This document shows, in pieces, positions 38,181-52,314 of a DNA stretch of 64,000 bases. The notes under the pieces are model-generated. The model worked only from the letters and a program-made list of their open reading frames with translations, made no database searches and had not been told where the DNA came from. The DNA is from Billgrantia gudaonensis (GTDB lineage Bacteria > Pseudomonadota > Gammaproteobacteria > Pseudomonadales > Halomonadaceae), in NCBI RefSeq assembly GCF_900100195.1, contig NZ_FNES01000013.1:1-64000 (forward strand), written 5' to 3'. The translations under genes and the position numbers were made by a program. Within the stretch, counting starts at the first letter, position 1. Every line of letters starts with the position of its first letter.

Positions 38181-39236
38181 ATGAATGCGAATCTTCCCAT
38201 CAGCCCAGGGCTGATTCTCGCCCTGATCGTCCTCGTCATCGGCATCCTGATCGTCGCCAAGGGCCTGGTGATCGTGCGCCAGTCGGAGGTGATGGTGATC
38301 GAGCGTCTGGGCTCCTTCCATCGCGTTCTGGAGAGCGGCATCAACATCATCGTCCCCTTCATCGAGCAGCCACGCGCCATCACCATGATCCGCTACAAGA
38401 AGCTGGGCGAAGAGTACCAGCCGCTCACCAGCGAGGACGTTCGCATCGACCGCCGCGAGACGGTGATGGACTTCCCCGGCCAGCCGGTGGTGACCACCGA
38501 CAACGTCACGGTGACCATCAACGGTGCGCTCTACTACCAGATCATCGATCCCAAGCGCGCCGTCTACGAAGTGGAGAACATGAGCCAGGCGGTGGAGGTG
38601 CTGGCCAAGACCACCCTGCGCTCGGTGGTCGGCAAGATGGAGCTCGACAAGCTGTTCGAGTCGCGGGCCGAGGTCAACAACGAGATTCAGGCGGCCATGG
38701 AGGAGCCGGCCTCCAAATGGGGCGTGAAGATCTCGCGGGTCGAGGTGCAGGACATCGCCATGCCCGAGGAAGTGGAAACCGCCATGCGCTTGCAGATGGC
38801 CGCCGAGCGCAAGCGCCGCGCGACGGTGACCGAGGCCGAGGGCGAGAAGTCCGCGGCCATCGCCAAGGCCCAGGGCCAGCGCGAATCGGCGATCCTCAAC
38901 GCCGAGGGTGACAAGGAGTCCGCCATCCTGCGTGCCCAGGGCGAGCAGGAATCGATCAAGCTGGTGCTGGGTGCCATCGGCGAGAATGAAGAGAACAAGC
39001 GTACCGTGGTGGGCTACCTGCTCGGTCAGAGCTACATCAAGGCGTTGCCGACGATGGCCCAGGATGGCGAGCGGGTATTCGTACCCTACGAATCCTCGGC
39101 ACTGCTCGGCTCGATGGGCATGTTCCGCGAGCTGGCCGGCTCGCCGGAGGACGCCGTGGCCAACCACCTGCGCGGCAGCGACCGGCAAAGCGGGCTGCGC
39201 AGCGGCGTGGTGGGCGGAGCCGCCAGCGGCAGCTGA
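38181..39236 (+). CDS. SPFH/stomatin-family membrane protein (QmcA-like)
   Basis: A 351-aa protein with one N-terminal membrane anchor (about 8-28) and an SPFH/band 7 domain (about 30-190; SEVMVIERLGSFHRVLESGIN). A long Ala/Glu/Arg-rich coiled coil follows (about 190-265), which drives ring-like oligomers. Members are linked to membrane microdomains and quality control with FtsH or NfeD. I chose ATG 38181, 8 nt after AAGGAA; the in-frame GTG at 38175 is too close to that site. Confidence 0.92.
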   Translation: MNANLPISPGLILALIVLVIGILIVAKGLVIVRQSEVMVIERLGSFHRVLESGINIIVPFIEQPRAITMIRYKKLGEEYQPLTSEDVRIDRRETVMDFPGQPVVTTDNVTVTINGALYYQIIDPKRAVYEVENMSQAVEVLAKTTLRSVVGKMELDKLFESRAEVNNEIQAAMEEPASKWGVKISRVEVQDIAMPEEVETAMRLQMAAERKRRATVTEAEGEKSAAIAKAQGQRESAILNAEGDKESAILRAQGEQESIKLVLGAIGENEENKRTVVGYLLGQSYIKALPTMAQDGERVFVPYESSALLGSMGMFRELAGSPEDAVANHLRGSDRQSGLRSGVVGGAASGS

Positions 39237-39324
39237 GCGCCGCGACAAGACTCGACAACGCGGCCGGGCAGCAGGCCACGGTAGTGAAATGGCACTGGGC
39301 GCGCCGGTGCATCATCGCGCCTTG

Positions 39325-39810
39325 TCAGGCAGTGTCTGCATCGAATCGGCGACGCATGATCGTCACTGCCTCGCCGCGATAGTCGCGCTCCTCCACCGCC
39401 TGCCAGCCCAGCCGACGATAGAGCGCCTGCTGATCCGGCGTGTAGAGATGGAAAAGCGCGATGCCGCTGTCGCGCGCTTCGGCCTCGACCCGCCGCACCA
39501 GCGACGATGCGATGCCCTGGCCGCGCCACTCGGGAAGCACGAATACCGAGGCCAACCAAGGTGACAGATCGGGGCGATCGCGCATATCGTCGGCCACCAG
39601 GCTCGCCGTGCCCACCGGTACGCCATCGTGCATGGCGACGAACACCGAAGGCACGCCGCCCGCACCGCACTCGCCACGCAAACGCTCGATGGCGTCGTCG
39701 AGGGTCATGCCGGGATTGAGATGCCCCCAGGCGGCATGAGTCCAGCCCGCCAGCGTGGCGACATGCGGCGAACCGGTGCTCAGCCGTTCGATCTTCGTGG
39801 CTTCCGTCAT
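39325..39810 (-). CDS. GNAT-family N-acetyltransferase
   Basis: A 161-aa acetyltransferase with acetyl-CoA motif A VFVLPEWRGQGIASSLVRRV (Arg-Gly-Gln-Gly) and motif B FHLYTPDQQALYRRLGW. Substrate unknown. ATG 39810 has GGAG 8 nt upstream and is preferred over an ATG 24 nt earlier. It lies just downstream of astB in the same direction, but a weak hairpin intervenes and it is not a known Ast enzyme. Confidence 0.9.
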   Translation of the reverse strand: MTEATKIERLSTGSPHVATLAGWTHAAWGHLNPGMTLDDAIERLRGECGAGGVPSVFVAMHDGVPVGTASLVADDMRDRPDLSPWLASVFVLPEWRGQGIASSLVRRVEAEARDSGIALFHLYTPDQQALYRRLGWQAVEERDYRGEAVTIMRRRFDADTA

Positions 39811-39859
39811 CTCGGCGCTCCTCAGGCCTTCCATTGCATGAGAGCCTTACGGTAACCAC

Positions 39860-39894
39860 AAAGGCCCCAGCCCGCCAGCAGACGGACCGGGGCC
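39860..39894 (-). terminator. Possible weak terminator after astB
   Basis: GGCCCC (39863-39868) pairs with GGGGCC (39889-39894) around a 20-nt loop, followed on the minus strand by TTTGTGG. The short T tract and long loop make efficient termination doubtful. Confidence 0.35.
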
Positions 39895-39911
39895 GCATGG
39901 TCATGCCGGGG

Positions 39912-43784
<3,873 letters not shown>

Positions 43785-43785
<1 letters not shown>

Positions 43786-44858
43786 CACAACTCTCCCTCG
43801 TCGTAGCCCGGGTCGAACTCGTCGCTGCTCGGCAGCGCCAGCGGCGCGGCGAGCACCGCGCGCCCCTCTTCCACGCCGAGCACGTCGGCATGTTCCGGCG
43901 ACAGGATGAGCTGACCGGTGGGTGACAGGGCGTAGCGCGCCACCACGCAGCGGAAATCGCCCAACTGCTGGTTGGCGACCATCGCCGGCTCGGCATCGGG
44001 CAGGGCATGAGCCGGACGGATGCGCACCGGATGCCAGGCGGCGCACCGGAAGGTCGCCAACCGCTCGCGCTCGCCCTTGATCACCGGGCCGGCGTCGAAG
44101 AGGTCGACGTGCCGCGAACGCAGGAACCCCTCGGCGAGCATCTCCGCCAGCGCCGCTTCGTGGTCGGGATGCTCGCGGCCGATGGCAGCACGGGCCTGGG
44201 GCGTGAGCAGTGCCAGGTAAAGCGGAAACTGCGGCATCACCTCGGCGATGAAGCTCTTCGAGCGCACGCCGGCCAGGTAGTTGATCTCATGGTAGTCGCG
44301 CACGAAGAAGTGGCGTCCCACGCTGTTCCAGAACGGCGACTCGCCGTCCGCATCCAGATAACCGGGGAACGCCATGGCCAGTATCTCGGCAAAGCGTTCG
44401 GGATACTGGGCGATGAACATCAACCGCGCCCGGCGCAGCAGGCTCTCGGCACTGGTGCCCTTGTAGCGGGCATCCAGCGACAGCGCACACAGCAGGCTCG
44501 CTTCGGACACCTCGTGGGAGAGCGCCAGGGTCTGAACCTCGCGGCGCACGTTGAGCTGCTGAGACGCGTGGATCAGCGTCTCCTGGCGGTAGGTGTAGTA
44601 GGCTTCCCGGGCGCCGGCCTGGGCGCGTACCGTGGCGGTGCCCACGACCTCGCCACGCTCGCGGTCCTCGAGCACGAAGGTGTAGTGCTCGTCGCCGGGA
44701 AAGTCGACCTCACCGGCGAATGCCTGGCGCGAGCGGGCAATGCGCTCCTCCAGGCGATCGCGGTGTGCCGGCAGGTTGGTGAGCCGTGGCGTGGCGCTGC
44801 CCGCCAATCGTTCCAGGGCCGGCAGGTCGGCCGGCTGCACGGGGCGTACCACCAGCAT
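43785..44858 (-). CDS. aruF: Arginine/ornithine N-succinyltransferase, alpha-type subunit (AruF)
   Basis: Paralogue of the next gene (357 aa) sharing SPFWNSVGRHFFVRDYHEINYL, KSFIAEVMPQFPLYL and LFDAGPVIKGER. In Pseudomonas aeruginosa the AruF/AruG pair acts on both arginine and ornithine. ATG 44858 has GGAG 8 nt upstream; an upstream extension of 18 residues overlaps astC and lacks family similarity. The C-terminal 40 residues are acidic (SSDEFDPGYDEGEL). Confidence 0.94.
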
Positions 44859-44908
44859 GGCAGGGTCTCCGCTCGTCATGGGCGCGTGCATCATGGCGCG
44901 GCGTGCCC

Positions 44909-46150
<1,242 letters not shown>

Positions 46151-46235
46151 TCAGGGTCGAAACTCGAGTATAGGGAGCTTCCGCCCCGCAGGCTTTCAGC
46201 AATGGGACGACGACTTGTAGAAAAGGCTATCGACG

Positions 46236-46251
46236 CGCTCCGTGTGTGCCA
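46236..46251 (-). promoter_or_regulatory. Candidate sigma-54 promoter of the ast operon
   Basis: The minus strand carries TGGCAC (46246-46251), then N5, then GAGC (46237-46240). The -24 hexamer is perfect and GG is 10 bp from GC of the -12 element, but the usual TT of TTGC is GA. It lies about 115 bp upstream of astC. The E. coli astC promoter is sigma-54/NtrC dependent, which supports the reading. A TATACT at 46167-46172 could serve sigma-70 instead or as well. Confidence 0.5.
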
Positions 46252-46297
46252 ATCAAGGAATCGGCTACGCTGAGAGGTCGCCACCAGGAGAGTTCGC

Positions 46298-46933
46298 ATG
46301 TTCAACACCACGGCCTGGAACCGCCTGCGCTACAGTCTCTACGCCCCCGTCTACGATGGCGTGGCCGAGCGCGTCTTCCGTCGCGCTCGCCAGCGCTCAC
46401 TGGAAGCGGTCGATTTCACGCCCGGCTGCCGAGTCCTGCTGGTGGGCGCCGGCACGGGGCTCGATCTGCCGTTGCTGCCTCGAGAGATGGAAGTCCACGC
46501 CACTGACCTCTCGCCCGCCATGGTGCGACGCCTGGCGCGCCGTGCCGACCGGCTGACCAGGGACGTGCAGTGCCACGTCATGGATGCCGAGGCGCTCGAC
46601 TACCCGCCGGCACACTTCGACGTGGTGGTGATGCACCTGATCCTGGCGGTGATGCCGAACCCCGAGCGAGGGCTCGCCGAGGCCCACCGGGTGTTGCGCA
46701 ATGGCGGCCAACTGTGCGTGATGGACAAGTTCCAGCCCGACGACCGCCCTGCCGCCTGGCCGCGGCGGGCGCTCAACGCCCTCACTTCGGCCATCGCCAC
46801 CGACATCACCCGCCAGGCGCGACCGCTGCTGGAGAATGCCGGCTTCGTCATCGAACACGACCGGCCCGTGCTCGCCGGCTCGCTGTTCCGCGCCCTGCTC
46901 GCCCGCAAGCACATCGCTCTAGAACGCGACTGA
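46298..46933 (+). CDS. Class I SAM-dependent methyltransferase
   Basis: A 211-aa cytosolic methyltransferase with motif I VLLVGAGTGLDLPLL, the acidic ATDLSPAMVRRL loop, motif II HFDVVVMHLILAVMPNPERGLAEA and post-II VLRNGGQLCVMDKF. It resembles the UbiE/phosphatidylethanolamine N-methyltransferase group; a lipid or quinone substrate is possible but not shown. AGGAG precedes the ATG. Divergent from the ast operon and convergent with the GlxA-type regulator. Confidence 0.9.
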   Translation: MFNTTAWNRLRYSLYAPVYDGVAERVFRRARQRSLEAVDFTPGCRVLLVGAGTGLDLPLLPREMEVHATDLSPAMVRRLARRADRLTRDVQCHVMDAEALDYPPAHFDVVVMHLILAVMPNPERGLAEAHRVLRNGGQLCVMDKFQPDDRPAAWPRRALNALTSAIATDITRQARPLLENAGFVIEHDRPVLAGSLFRALLARKHIALERD

Positions 46934-46942
46934 TCGGCCAGC

Positions 46943-47914
46943 TCACTGCACCGCGAGCCGACGCCGCCATGCCCGGGGCGAACCCGCCTCGAGTCGCTTC
47001 CAGGCGCGGCGCAGTTGGCGGTCGTCGCCCAGCCCGACCTCCTCGGCAATGCGCGCCAGGCTCCAGGGCGTCTCCTCCATCAACTGGCGCGCCAGCTGCA
47101 GGCGCAGCCGCGTCAGGTAATCGCCGGGCGACATGCCCGCCACGACGGCGAAGCGACGACGCAGATGGCGTTCGCTCAGCGCCGTGAGCTCGGCCATCTC
47201 CGCCAGAGTCCAGCGCTCCTTGAGCCCGGCACAGAGTGCATCCTGCAAGCGATGGATACGCTCATCGACGTGATTGCGCCCCGCGAGCCAGCCGGCCAGC
47301 TGAGGCTCGTGTCCGCTGCGCCGCAGGTAGAGCACCATCTCCCGGGCCACGGATAACGCCAGGCGATGCCCAAGCCGCCGGGTCAGCCAGTGCAGCATGG
47401 TGTCGATGCCGGTGGAGATACCAGCGCTGGTCAGGCAGGGCCCGTCCTCGATGAAGATGCAGTCACCCTGCACCCTAGCCTCGGGCGCCAGCCCCTGGAG
47501 CCGCTCCAACAGGGTGTGGTGGGTGGTGCAACGCCGTCCATTCAGCAGCCCCGCCTCGGCCATCAGCAGCGACCCCGAGCAGATCCCCATCAGGGTCGAG
47601 GCCTGTCCAGCCTGGCGACGCAGCCAATCGACACAGCCCGGCTGCAGTTCGGGGTCGATGCCGCGGCGGTACTGGCCGGGTACCAGCAGCAGATCCAGCG
47701 GTTTGAGCGCCTGCGGCAGCGGCTCGATGCCGCCGAGGGTCAGCGGCCCCAGCCAGTCCAGCGACGCGCGGGGGCCGAAGTAGCGGATCGCGATGCCGTC
47801 ATCTTGCTGCTGGGCGGCATGCAACACCTGCAGCGGCCCGACCAAGTCCAGCGGCACCTGGCCGGGGAGCATCAGCACCCCGACCGTCAGTCCCGCGCCC
47901 TCAGGCGACGGCAC
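46943..47914 (-). CDS. GlxA-family transcriptional regulator (DJ-1/PfpI plus AraC domains)
   Basis: A 323-aa regulator: N-terminal class I glutamine amidotransferase-like domain (about 8-190; MGICSGSLLMAEAGLL nucleophile-elbow region) and C-terminal AraC double helix-turn-helix (about 215-320; LAEMAELTALSERHLRRRF). Such proteins sense small nitrogenous compounds. The start (GTG 47914) overlaps the end of the cysteine hydrolase gene by 14 bp, so the regulator and hydrolase are co-expressed, suggesting that the regulator tracks the hydrolase's substrate or product. Confidence 0.9.
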   Translation of the reverse strand: MPSPEGAGLTVGVLMLPGQVPLDLVGPLQVLHAAQQQDDGIAIRYFGPRASLDWLGPLTLGGIEPLPQALKPLDLLLVPGQYRRGIDPELQPGCVDWLRRQAGQASTLMGICSGSLLMAEAGLLNGRRCTTHHTLLERLQGLAPEARVQGDCIFIEDGPCLTSAGISTGIDTMLHWLTRRLGHRLALSVAREMVLYLRRSGHEPQLAGWLAGRNHVDERIHRLQDALCAGLKERWTLAEMAELTALSERHLRRRFAVVAGMSPGDYLTRLRLQLARQLMEETPWSLARIAEEVGLGDDRQLRRAWKRLEAGSPRAWRRRLAVQ

Positions 47915-48458
47915 CGCACCACTCCTCTCTCAGGGTCGCCACGTCGGCGATGCGTGCGAAGCGCCCCTCCAGCACCAGCTCGGTCCGCGCGCGGATCTCC
48001 TCGGCGCTCCAGGTGCGACCGTGGCGCGTCATGGGGAAGGTCAGGGTCGCCTCGGCGACGAAATCCACCGCGAAGCCCAGATCGGACGCGACCCGCGCGG
48101 TAGTCTCGCAGCACTGCTCGGTGCGGATGCCGCTGATCGCGAGCCGCTGAATGCCGCGCTCGCGCAGCCAGACTTCGAGACCGGTGTCGGTGAAGGCGTT
48201 GTGGGCGCGCTTGTGGAAGGTCGCCGCGGCGGCATCCTCGAAGCCGTCGAGCGGACGGATCAGGCCACGCTCGGGATCGAAGGGCGTACCGCTGCCCGGT
48301 GCCTCGTGGAAGATGCGCACTATCGGAAGACCGGCTTCACGGGCGAGGTCCAGCAGTTCGCGCTGGCGCTCGCGCCAGGGGGCGGCCAGGGCCTCGTCCC
48401 AGTAATCACGAACGGGAAAGGAAGCCTGGACATCGATCAGCAGCAGGGCGGTAGTCAT
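47901..48458 (-). CDS. Isochorismatase-family cysteine hydrolase
   Basis: A 185-aa alpha/beta hydrolase of the isochorismatase superfamily: first catalytic Asp in LLLIDVQASF, Lys in ATFHKRAHNAF, and catalytic Cys within ISGIRTEQCCETTARVASDLGF. Members hydrolyse amides such as nicotinamide, carbamoyl compounds or isochorismate; the substrate here is unknown. It lies upstream of and overlapping the GlxA-type regulator gene. Confidence 0.9.
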   Translation of the reverse strand: MTTALLLIDVQASFPVRDYWDEALAAPWRERQRELLDLAREAGLPIVRIFHEAPGSGTPFDPERGLIRPLDGFEDAAAATFHKRAHNAFTDTGLEVWLRERGIQRLAISGIRTEQCCETTARVASDLGFAVDFVAEATLTFPMTRHGRTWSAEEIRARTELVLEGRFARIADVATLREEWCGAVA

Positions 48459-48580
48459 GGGGCGAGTTTCTCATGGGACATGGAGCCCTCACCATAGCGC
48501 CGGACGATACGACACGGACGACCGTCACCGGACGGTGAGCGGACATTTCCGGCCATCATCGATCCGCCGTCGGGAAGCCC

Positions 48581-49555
48581 TCAGCCCAGCCGCTCTTCCC
48601 GAGGCGTGACCCCGAAATGGTTGCGATAGGCGGTGGAAAAGTGGGCCGGCGAGGAGAAGCCGGTTTTCATGGCGATCTCTCCGGCCGGCCAATCGGTGTC
48701 ATGCAGCAGGCGGCGCGCCTCCTGCAAGCGCAGATCGAGATAGTAGCGGCCCGGCACCGCCTGCAGGTGCCGCTTGAACAGCCGCTCCAATTGGCGGCGC
48801 GAAATGCCCAGGTGCTCGGCCAGCTCGTGGGTGGTCAACGGCTCCTCGATGTTGGCTTCCATCAGCTGCACGGCATCGTGCAGCGCCGGCGGTGCGTTGC
48901 CCAGCCGTGAGCGCAAGGGGCCCGGCGCCGGCTCATCGGCCATGCGGATGCGCTCGAGCACGAAGTGCTGGGAAACGCGCTCGGCCAGCGCGCTGCCGTG
49001 GTGGGCGGCGATCAGCGTCATCATCATGTCCATGGCCGCCGTGCCACCGCCGCAGGTGAGGCGGTCGCGGTCGATCTCGAACAGCTGCCGGGACAGGCGC
49101 ACCCGCGGGAAATCGCGCGCCACCTCCGCGAAGCACTGCCAAGGCAGCGTAGCCCGATAGCCATCCATCACCCCGGCGCGGACCAGCAGCTCCCCGCCAC
49201 CGCTCACCCCGACCAGCGTCACCCCGTGCGCGGCCAGGTGCCGCAGGCAACCCAGCACTGCCGCCCAGCGCCCCGCAGGCAGTGGCGCAGGCGCACAGAG
49301 AATGAGCAGATCGAGCGTCTCGGGCAGCGATTCGAGCGGGCCGTCCACGGCCACGCTGAGGGAGGCCTGGCTGGGCACCTCGTCACCGCAAACGCTGAAC
49401 GCATCGACCCGATAGAGCGGCTGCCCAGCCAACTGGTTGGCCACCATCAGCGGCTCGACCGCGCCCGCTTGCGCCAGCAGGGAAAACCCCGGCAGTACCA
49501 GGGTGCCGACCCGGCGGGTCGGCGTGACAACATCGGTGGAGGGAATTTCGGGCAT
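48581..49555 (-). CDS. GlxA/ArgR-type AraC-family regulator
   Basis: A 324-aa regulator with an N-terminal DJ-1/PfpI-like domain and C-terminal AraC helix-turn-helix pair (about 220-320). The stretch MEANIEEPLTTHELAEHLG, then SRRQLERLFKRHL and YYLDLRLQEARRLL, closely resembles pseudomonad ArgR, GbdR and CdhR. ArgR controls the aru operon in Pseudomonas aeruginosa, and this gene lies 2.5 kb from the aru/ast promoter, so an arginine role is plausible. GbdR-like control of betaine catabolism is the main alternative. Start at ATG 49555; an upstream TTG is less likely. Confidence 0.85.
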   Translation of the reverse strand: MPEIPSTDVVTPTRRVGTLVLPGFSLLAQAGAVEPLMVANQLAGQPLYRVDAFSVCGDEVPSQASLSVAVDGPLESLPETLDLLILCAPAPLPAGRWAAVLGCLRHLAAHGVTLVGVSGGGELLVRAGVMDGYRATLPWQCFAEVARDFPRVRLSRQLFEIDRDRLTCGGGTAAMDMMMTLIAAHHGSALAERVSQHFVLERIRMADEPAPGPLRSRLGNAPPALHDAVQLMEANIEEPLTTHELAEHLGISRRQLERLFKRHLQAVPGRYYLDLRLQEARRLLHDTDWPAGEIAMKTGFSSPAHFSTAYRNHFGVTPREERLG

Positions 49556-49648
49556 TCGGCACGGCGCCTGGCACAACGAGCCTGTGATGTTACTCGATCG
49601 TGCCGACGCCGCCGAGTGGCTCAGGCGGCATGCCGGCCGACCCGTGCT

Positions 49649-49849
49649 TCAAGGCCAGACCAGCGTGAACAGCAGGATGGCTCCGGCGAGCAGGGCTGCG
49701 ATCAGCAGTATCCAGTGCAACCCCTGAGGCGACTGGCGCGCCTCGGGCTGACCCTCGTCCGGCTCGGGATGCTCGAAATCCTCCGGCTGACGCACTTCCT
49801 TGAGGTGCTGAAGCTCCTCTTCGGGAGTCTTGCTTTCACGGGTGTCCAT
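49649..49849 (-). CDS. Small tail-anchored membrane protein, function unknown
   Basis: A 66-aa protein: hydrophilic, acidic N-terminus (1-42, rich in Glu, Pro and Gln) and one C-terminal membrane helix (LHWILLIAALLAGAILLFTLVW). GGAGG lies 6 nt before the ATG, a strong sign that it is expressed. No family recognised. It lies between the GlxA-type regulator and fabV, all on the minus strand. Confidence 0.72.
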   Translation of the reverse strand: MDTRESKTPEEELQHLKEVRQPEDFEHPEPDEGQPEARQSPQGLHWILLIAALLAGAILLFTLVWP

Positions 49850-49902
49850 TGCCTACCTCCGTTGCCTGCTTCCCCCGGCGACGGAAGGCTTGCTCTCCGG
49901 GG

Positions 49903-51099
49903 TCATACCGTGACGACATCGAAGTCGATCCGTGGGTTCACGTCGGCGTCGTAATCGACGTCGTCCCGCTCGAATCCGAACAGCTTCAGAAAGTCGTGCT
50001 TGTACCCAGCATAGTCGGTAATCTCGAAGAGATTCTCGGTGGTCACCCGAGGCCACAGGTCCTTGCACGCCTGCTGCACGTCATCGCGCAGCTCCCAGTC
50101 GTCGAGACGCAGGCGACCGGCGTCGTCGGTGGTGAACTCGCCGGCATAGAGGCGTTCGCCGAACAAACGGTTGAGCTGGTCGATGGGCTCCTCGTGCAGT
50201 CCCTTCTCCTTCATCACCTTGTAGACCATGGAGATGTAGAGCGGCATCACCGGGATGGCGGCGCTGGCCTGGGTCACCACCGACTTGAGCACCGCCACGT
50301 TGGCACCGCCGCCGCTGGCCGCCAGCTTGGCGTCGATTTCGCCGGCAGCGCGGTCGAGGTCCTCCTTGGCCTTGCCCAGGGCACCGTGCCAGTAGATCGG
50401 CCAGGTGATCTCGGTGCCGATGTAGCTGAAAGCGACGCTGCGCGCCCCAGGTGCCAGCACGCCGGCGCGGTCCAGCGCCTCGATCCACAGCTCCCAGTCC
50501 TCGCCGCCCATCACCGCGATGGTGTCCTCGATCTCCTGCTCGGTGGCAGGCTCCACCTCGGCCTCGGTGACGACGTCCTTGTTGGTATCGATGGCGGTGG
50601 CGCGGTAGGGCTCGCCGATGGGCTTGAGCGCCGAGCGCTTGAGCTCGCCGGAATCCGGCAGCTTGCGCACCGGGGAGGCCAGCGAATAGACCACCAGGTC
50701 CACCTGCCCGAGGTCCTCGCGAATCAGTTCGATGGCCTTCTCGCGCACCTCGTGAGAGAAGGCATCGCCGTTGATCGACTTGCTGTAGCGCCCCGCTTGC
50801 TTGGCGAACTTGTCGAAGGCAGCGCTGTTGTACCAGCCGGCCGTGCCCGGCTTCTTCTCGCTGCCCGGCTTCTCGAAGAACACCCCCAGGGTATCGGCAT
50901 CGTAGCCGAAGGCCGCCGTGATGCGTGCGGCCAGACCGTAGCCGCTCGATGCGCCGATCACCAGCACCTTCTTCGGCCCCTGCGACGCGTCGATACCGCG
51001 CTGGCGAGTCGCCTCGATCTGTTCGAGAACGTTTTTCTCGCAGCCGACTGGGTGGGTGGTGGTGCAGATGAAACCGCGAACCTTGGGTTTGATGATCAC
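49903..51099 (-). CDS. fabV: Enoyl-ACP reductase FabV (NADH-dependent)
   Basis: Last step of fatty-acid elongation: reduction of trans-2-enoyl-ACP. The 398-aa protein starts [20 protein letters not shown], the FabV hallmark, and has the NADH loop [17 protein letters not shown] and the catalytic Tyr-x8-Lys in [10 protein letters not shown]. FabV is insensitive to triclosan in characterised species. GTG start with GAGG upstream. No fabI is visible in the window, so FabV may be the main reductase here. Confidence 0.96.
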   Translation of the reverse strand: MIIKPKVRGFICTTTHPVGCEKNVLEQIEATRQRGIDASQGPKKVLVIGASSGYGLAARITAAFGYDADTLGVFFEKPGSEKKPGTAGWYNSAAFDKFAKQAGRYSKSINGDAFSHEVREKAIELIREDLGQVDLVVYSLASPVRKLPDSGELKRSALKPIGEPYRATAIDTNKDVVTEAEVEPATEQEIEDTIAVMGGEDWELWIEALDRAGVLAPGARSVAFSYIGTEITWPIYWHGALGKAKEDLDRAAGEIDAKLAASGGGANVAVLKSVVTQASAAIPVMPLYISMVYKVMKEKGLHEEPIDQLNRLFGERLYAGEFTTDDAGRLRLDDWELRDDVQQACKDLWPRVTTENLFEITDYAGYKHDFLKLFGFERDDVDYDADVNPRIDFDVVTV

Positions 51100-51297
51100 G
51101 TCATACCTCTACTATCAATGACCGGGAGTTCGTGCTTCGCCCGGGCGGATGAGCTGTCGCACCCTGGCCGAGCCAGGGTCGTCGTCGCGAACCGTGGCGA
51201 CATTCTAGCGGCCGAGCCCGCCGCTGTCCGCCCTTGAGCGCATGGCCCGGCTGGGGCACGATGCCGGTCTCGAGCATAATGCAGGCAGGAGGGAAGG

Positions 51298-51687
51298 ATG
51301 GATGCGCAGACGCTGGTCGATGAACGCGGTGACCTGTGGCTGGCGCTGGCACCGCTGTGGCTGGACCGCGAGCCGAGCGAACGCGACTATCGGCACATGG
51401 TGGAGGTGATACAGAGCCACGACCTGACCCTCGAAGAGCTGGAGTGGATCTTCCGTCTCGAGCTGGCTCCGGTCCTGTCACGCCATCAGCTTTCCGTGGC
51501 TGGTGCCTGGCAACGTTTCGACGACTATCAGCTGATGAAGCAACTGGTGGCCCACAATCTGCGACTCAAGGGCTGGCGCCGCCGCGGCTGGGCGCTGTTC
51601 TCGGGGCTCACCACGCTGATGACGCGCCACCGCTGGACCGAGCTGATCGAGCGCGTGGCAATCGCCCGCGGCCAACTCCCTCGCTGA
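51298..51687 (+). CDS. Conserved hypothetical protein (DUF7079-like)
   Basis: A 129-aa soluble protein with the sequence LWLALAPLWLDREPSERDY, then LEWIFRLELAPVLSRHQ and GAWQRFDDYQL, a pattern that I tentatively associate with DUF7079. No catalytic motif is visible. GGAGG precedes the ATG. It is divergent from fabV and convergent with the glutathione peroxidase gene (8 bp apart). Confidence 0.7.
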   Translation: MDAQTLVDERGDLWLALAPLWLDREPSERDYRHMVEVIQSHDLTLEELEWIFRLELAPVLSRHQLSVAGAWQRFDDYQLMKQLVAHNLRLKGWRRRGWALFSGLTTLMTRHRWTELIERVAIARGQLPR

Positions 51688-51695
51688 CGCTGCTC

Positions 51696-52181
51696 TCACG
51701 CCTCGTCCAGCGCCCTCTCGAGTTCGCGCTCGAGTTCGGGACCGGATGCGTTGGGCGCGAAGCGCCGGATCACCCGCCCGTCTCGGCCCACCAGAAACTT
51801 GGTGAAGTTCCATTTGATCCAGGTGGTGCCCAGTACGCCCGGCGCCTGACGCTTGAGATCCACGAACAGCGGATGCGTCCCCGGGCCATTGACCTTGACC
51901 TTCTGCATCAGCGGAAAGGTCACCCCATACTCACGACCGCCCAACGCACAGAAGTCCAGTGCCGACTCCGGCGACTGGCGGGCGAACTGATTGCAGGGAA
52001 AGCCGAGCACGGTGAATCCCCGTTCGCGATGGCGACGGTAGAGACGCTCCAGTTCGCGCAGCTGCGGCGTGAAACCACAGCGGCTGGCCACGTTGACGAT
52101 CAGCAGCACCTGGCCCTGAAGGGCCAGAAGATTGAAGGGCTCACCGCTGTGGGTACGACAATCGTGCTCGTATATGGCCAT
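51696..52181 (-). CDS. Glutathione peroxidase family thiol peroxidase
   Basis: A 161-aa peroxidase of the BtuE/Gpx group. The catalytic tetrad is visible: Cys35 in NVASRCGFTPQ, Gln65 in FPCNQF, and Trp-Asn in IKWNFTKFLVGRDG. It uses Cys, not selenocysteine. Bacterial members often draw electrons from thioredoxin. No signal peptide, so cytosolic. Divergent from the acyl-CoA dehydrogenase gene. Confidence 0.94.
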   Translation of the reverse strand: MAIYEHDCRTHSGEPFNLLALQGQVLLIVNVASRCGFTPQLRELERLYRRHRERGFTVLGFPCNQFARQSPESALDFCALGGREYGVTFPLMQKVKVNGPGTHPLFVDLKRQAPGVLGTTWIKWNFTKFLVGRDGRVIRRFAPNASGPELERELERALDEA

Positions 52182-52314
52182 GAGTCATCTGCCTTGCTGT
52201 CATGTTCCACGATGCCATGTCAATCGTGCCGACACCACCCTGACGACGAGCCGTTGACCGCCGCCGCAGGTCTGGCCATGCTGCGAGTCAGCCGCCGCCG
52301 CCGGAGTTCCCCTC

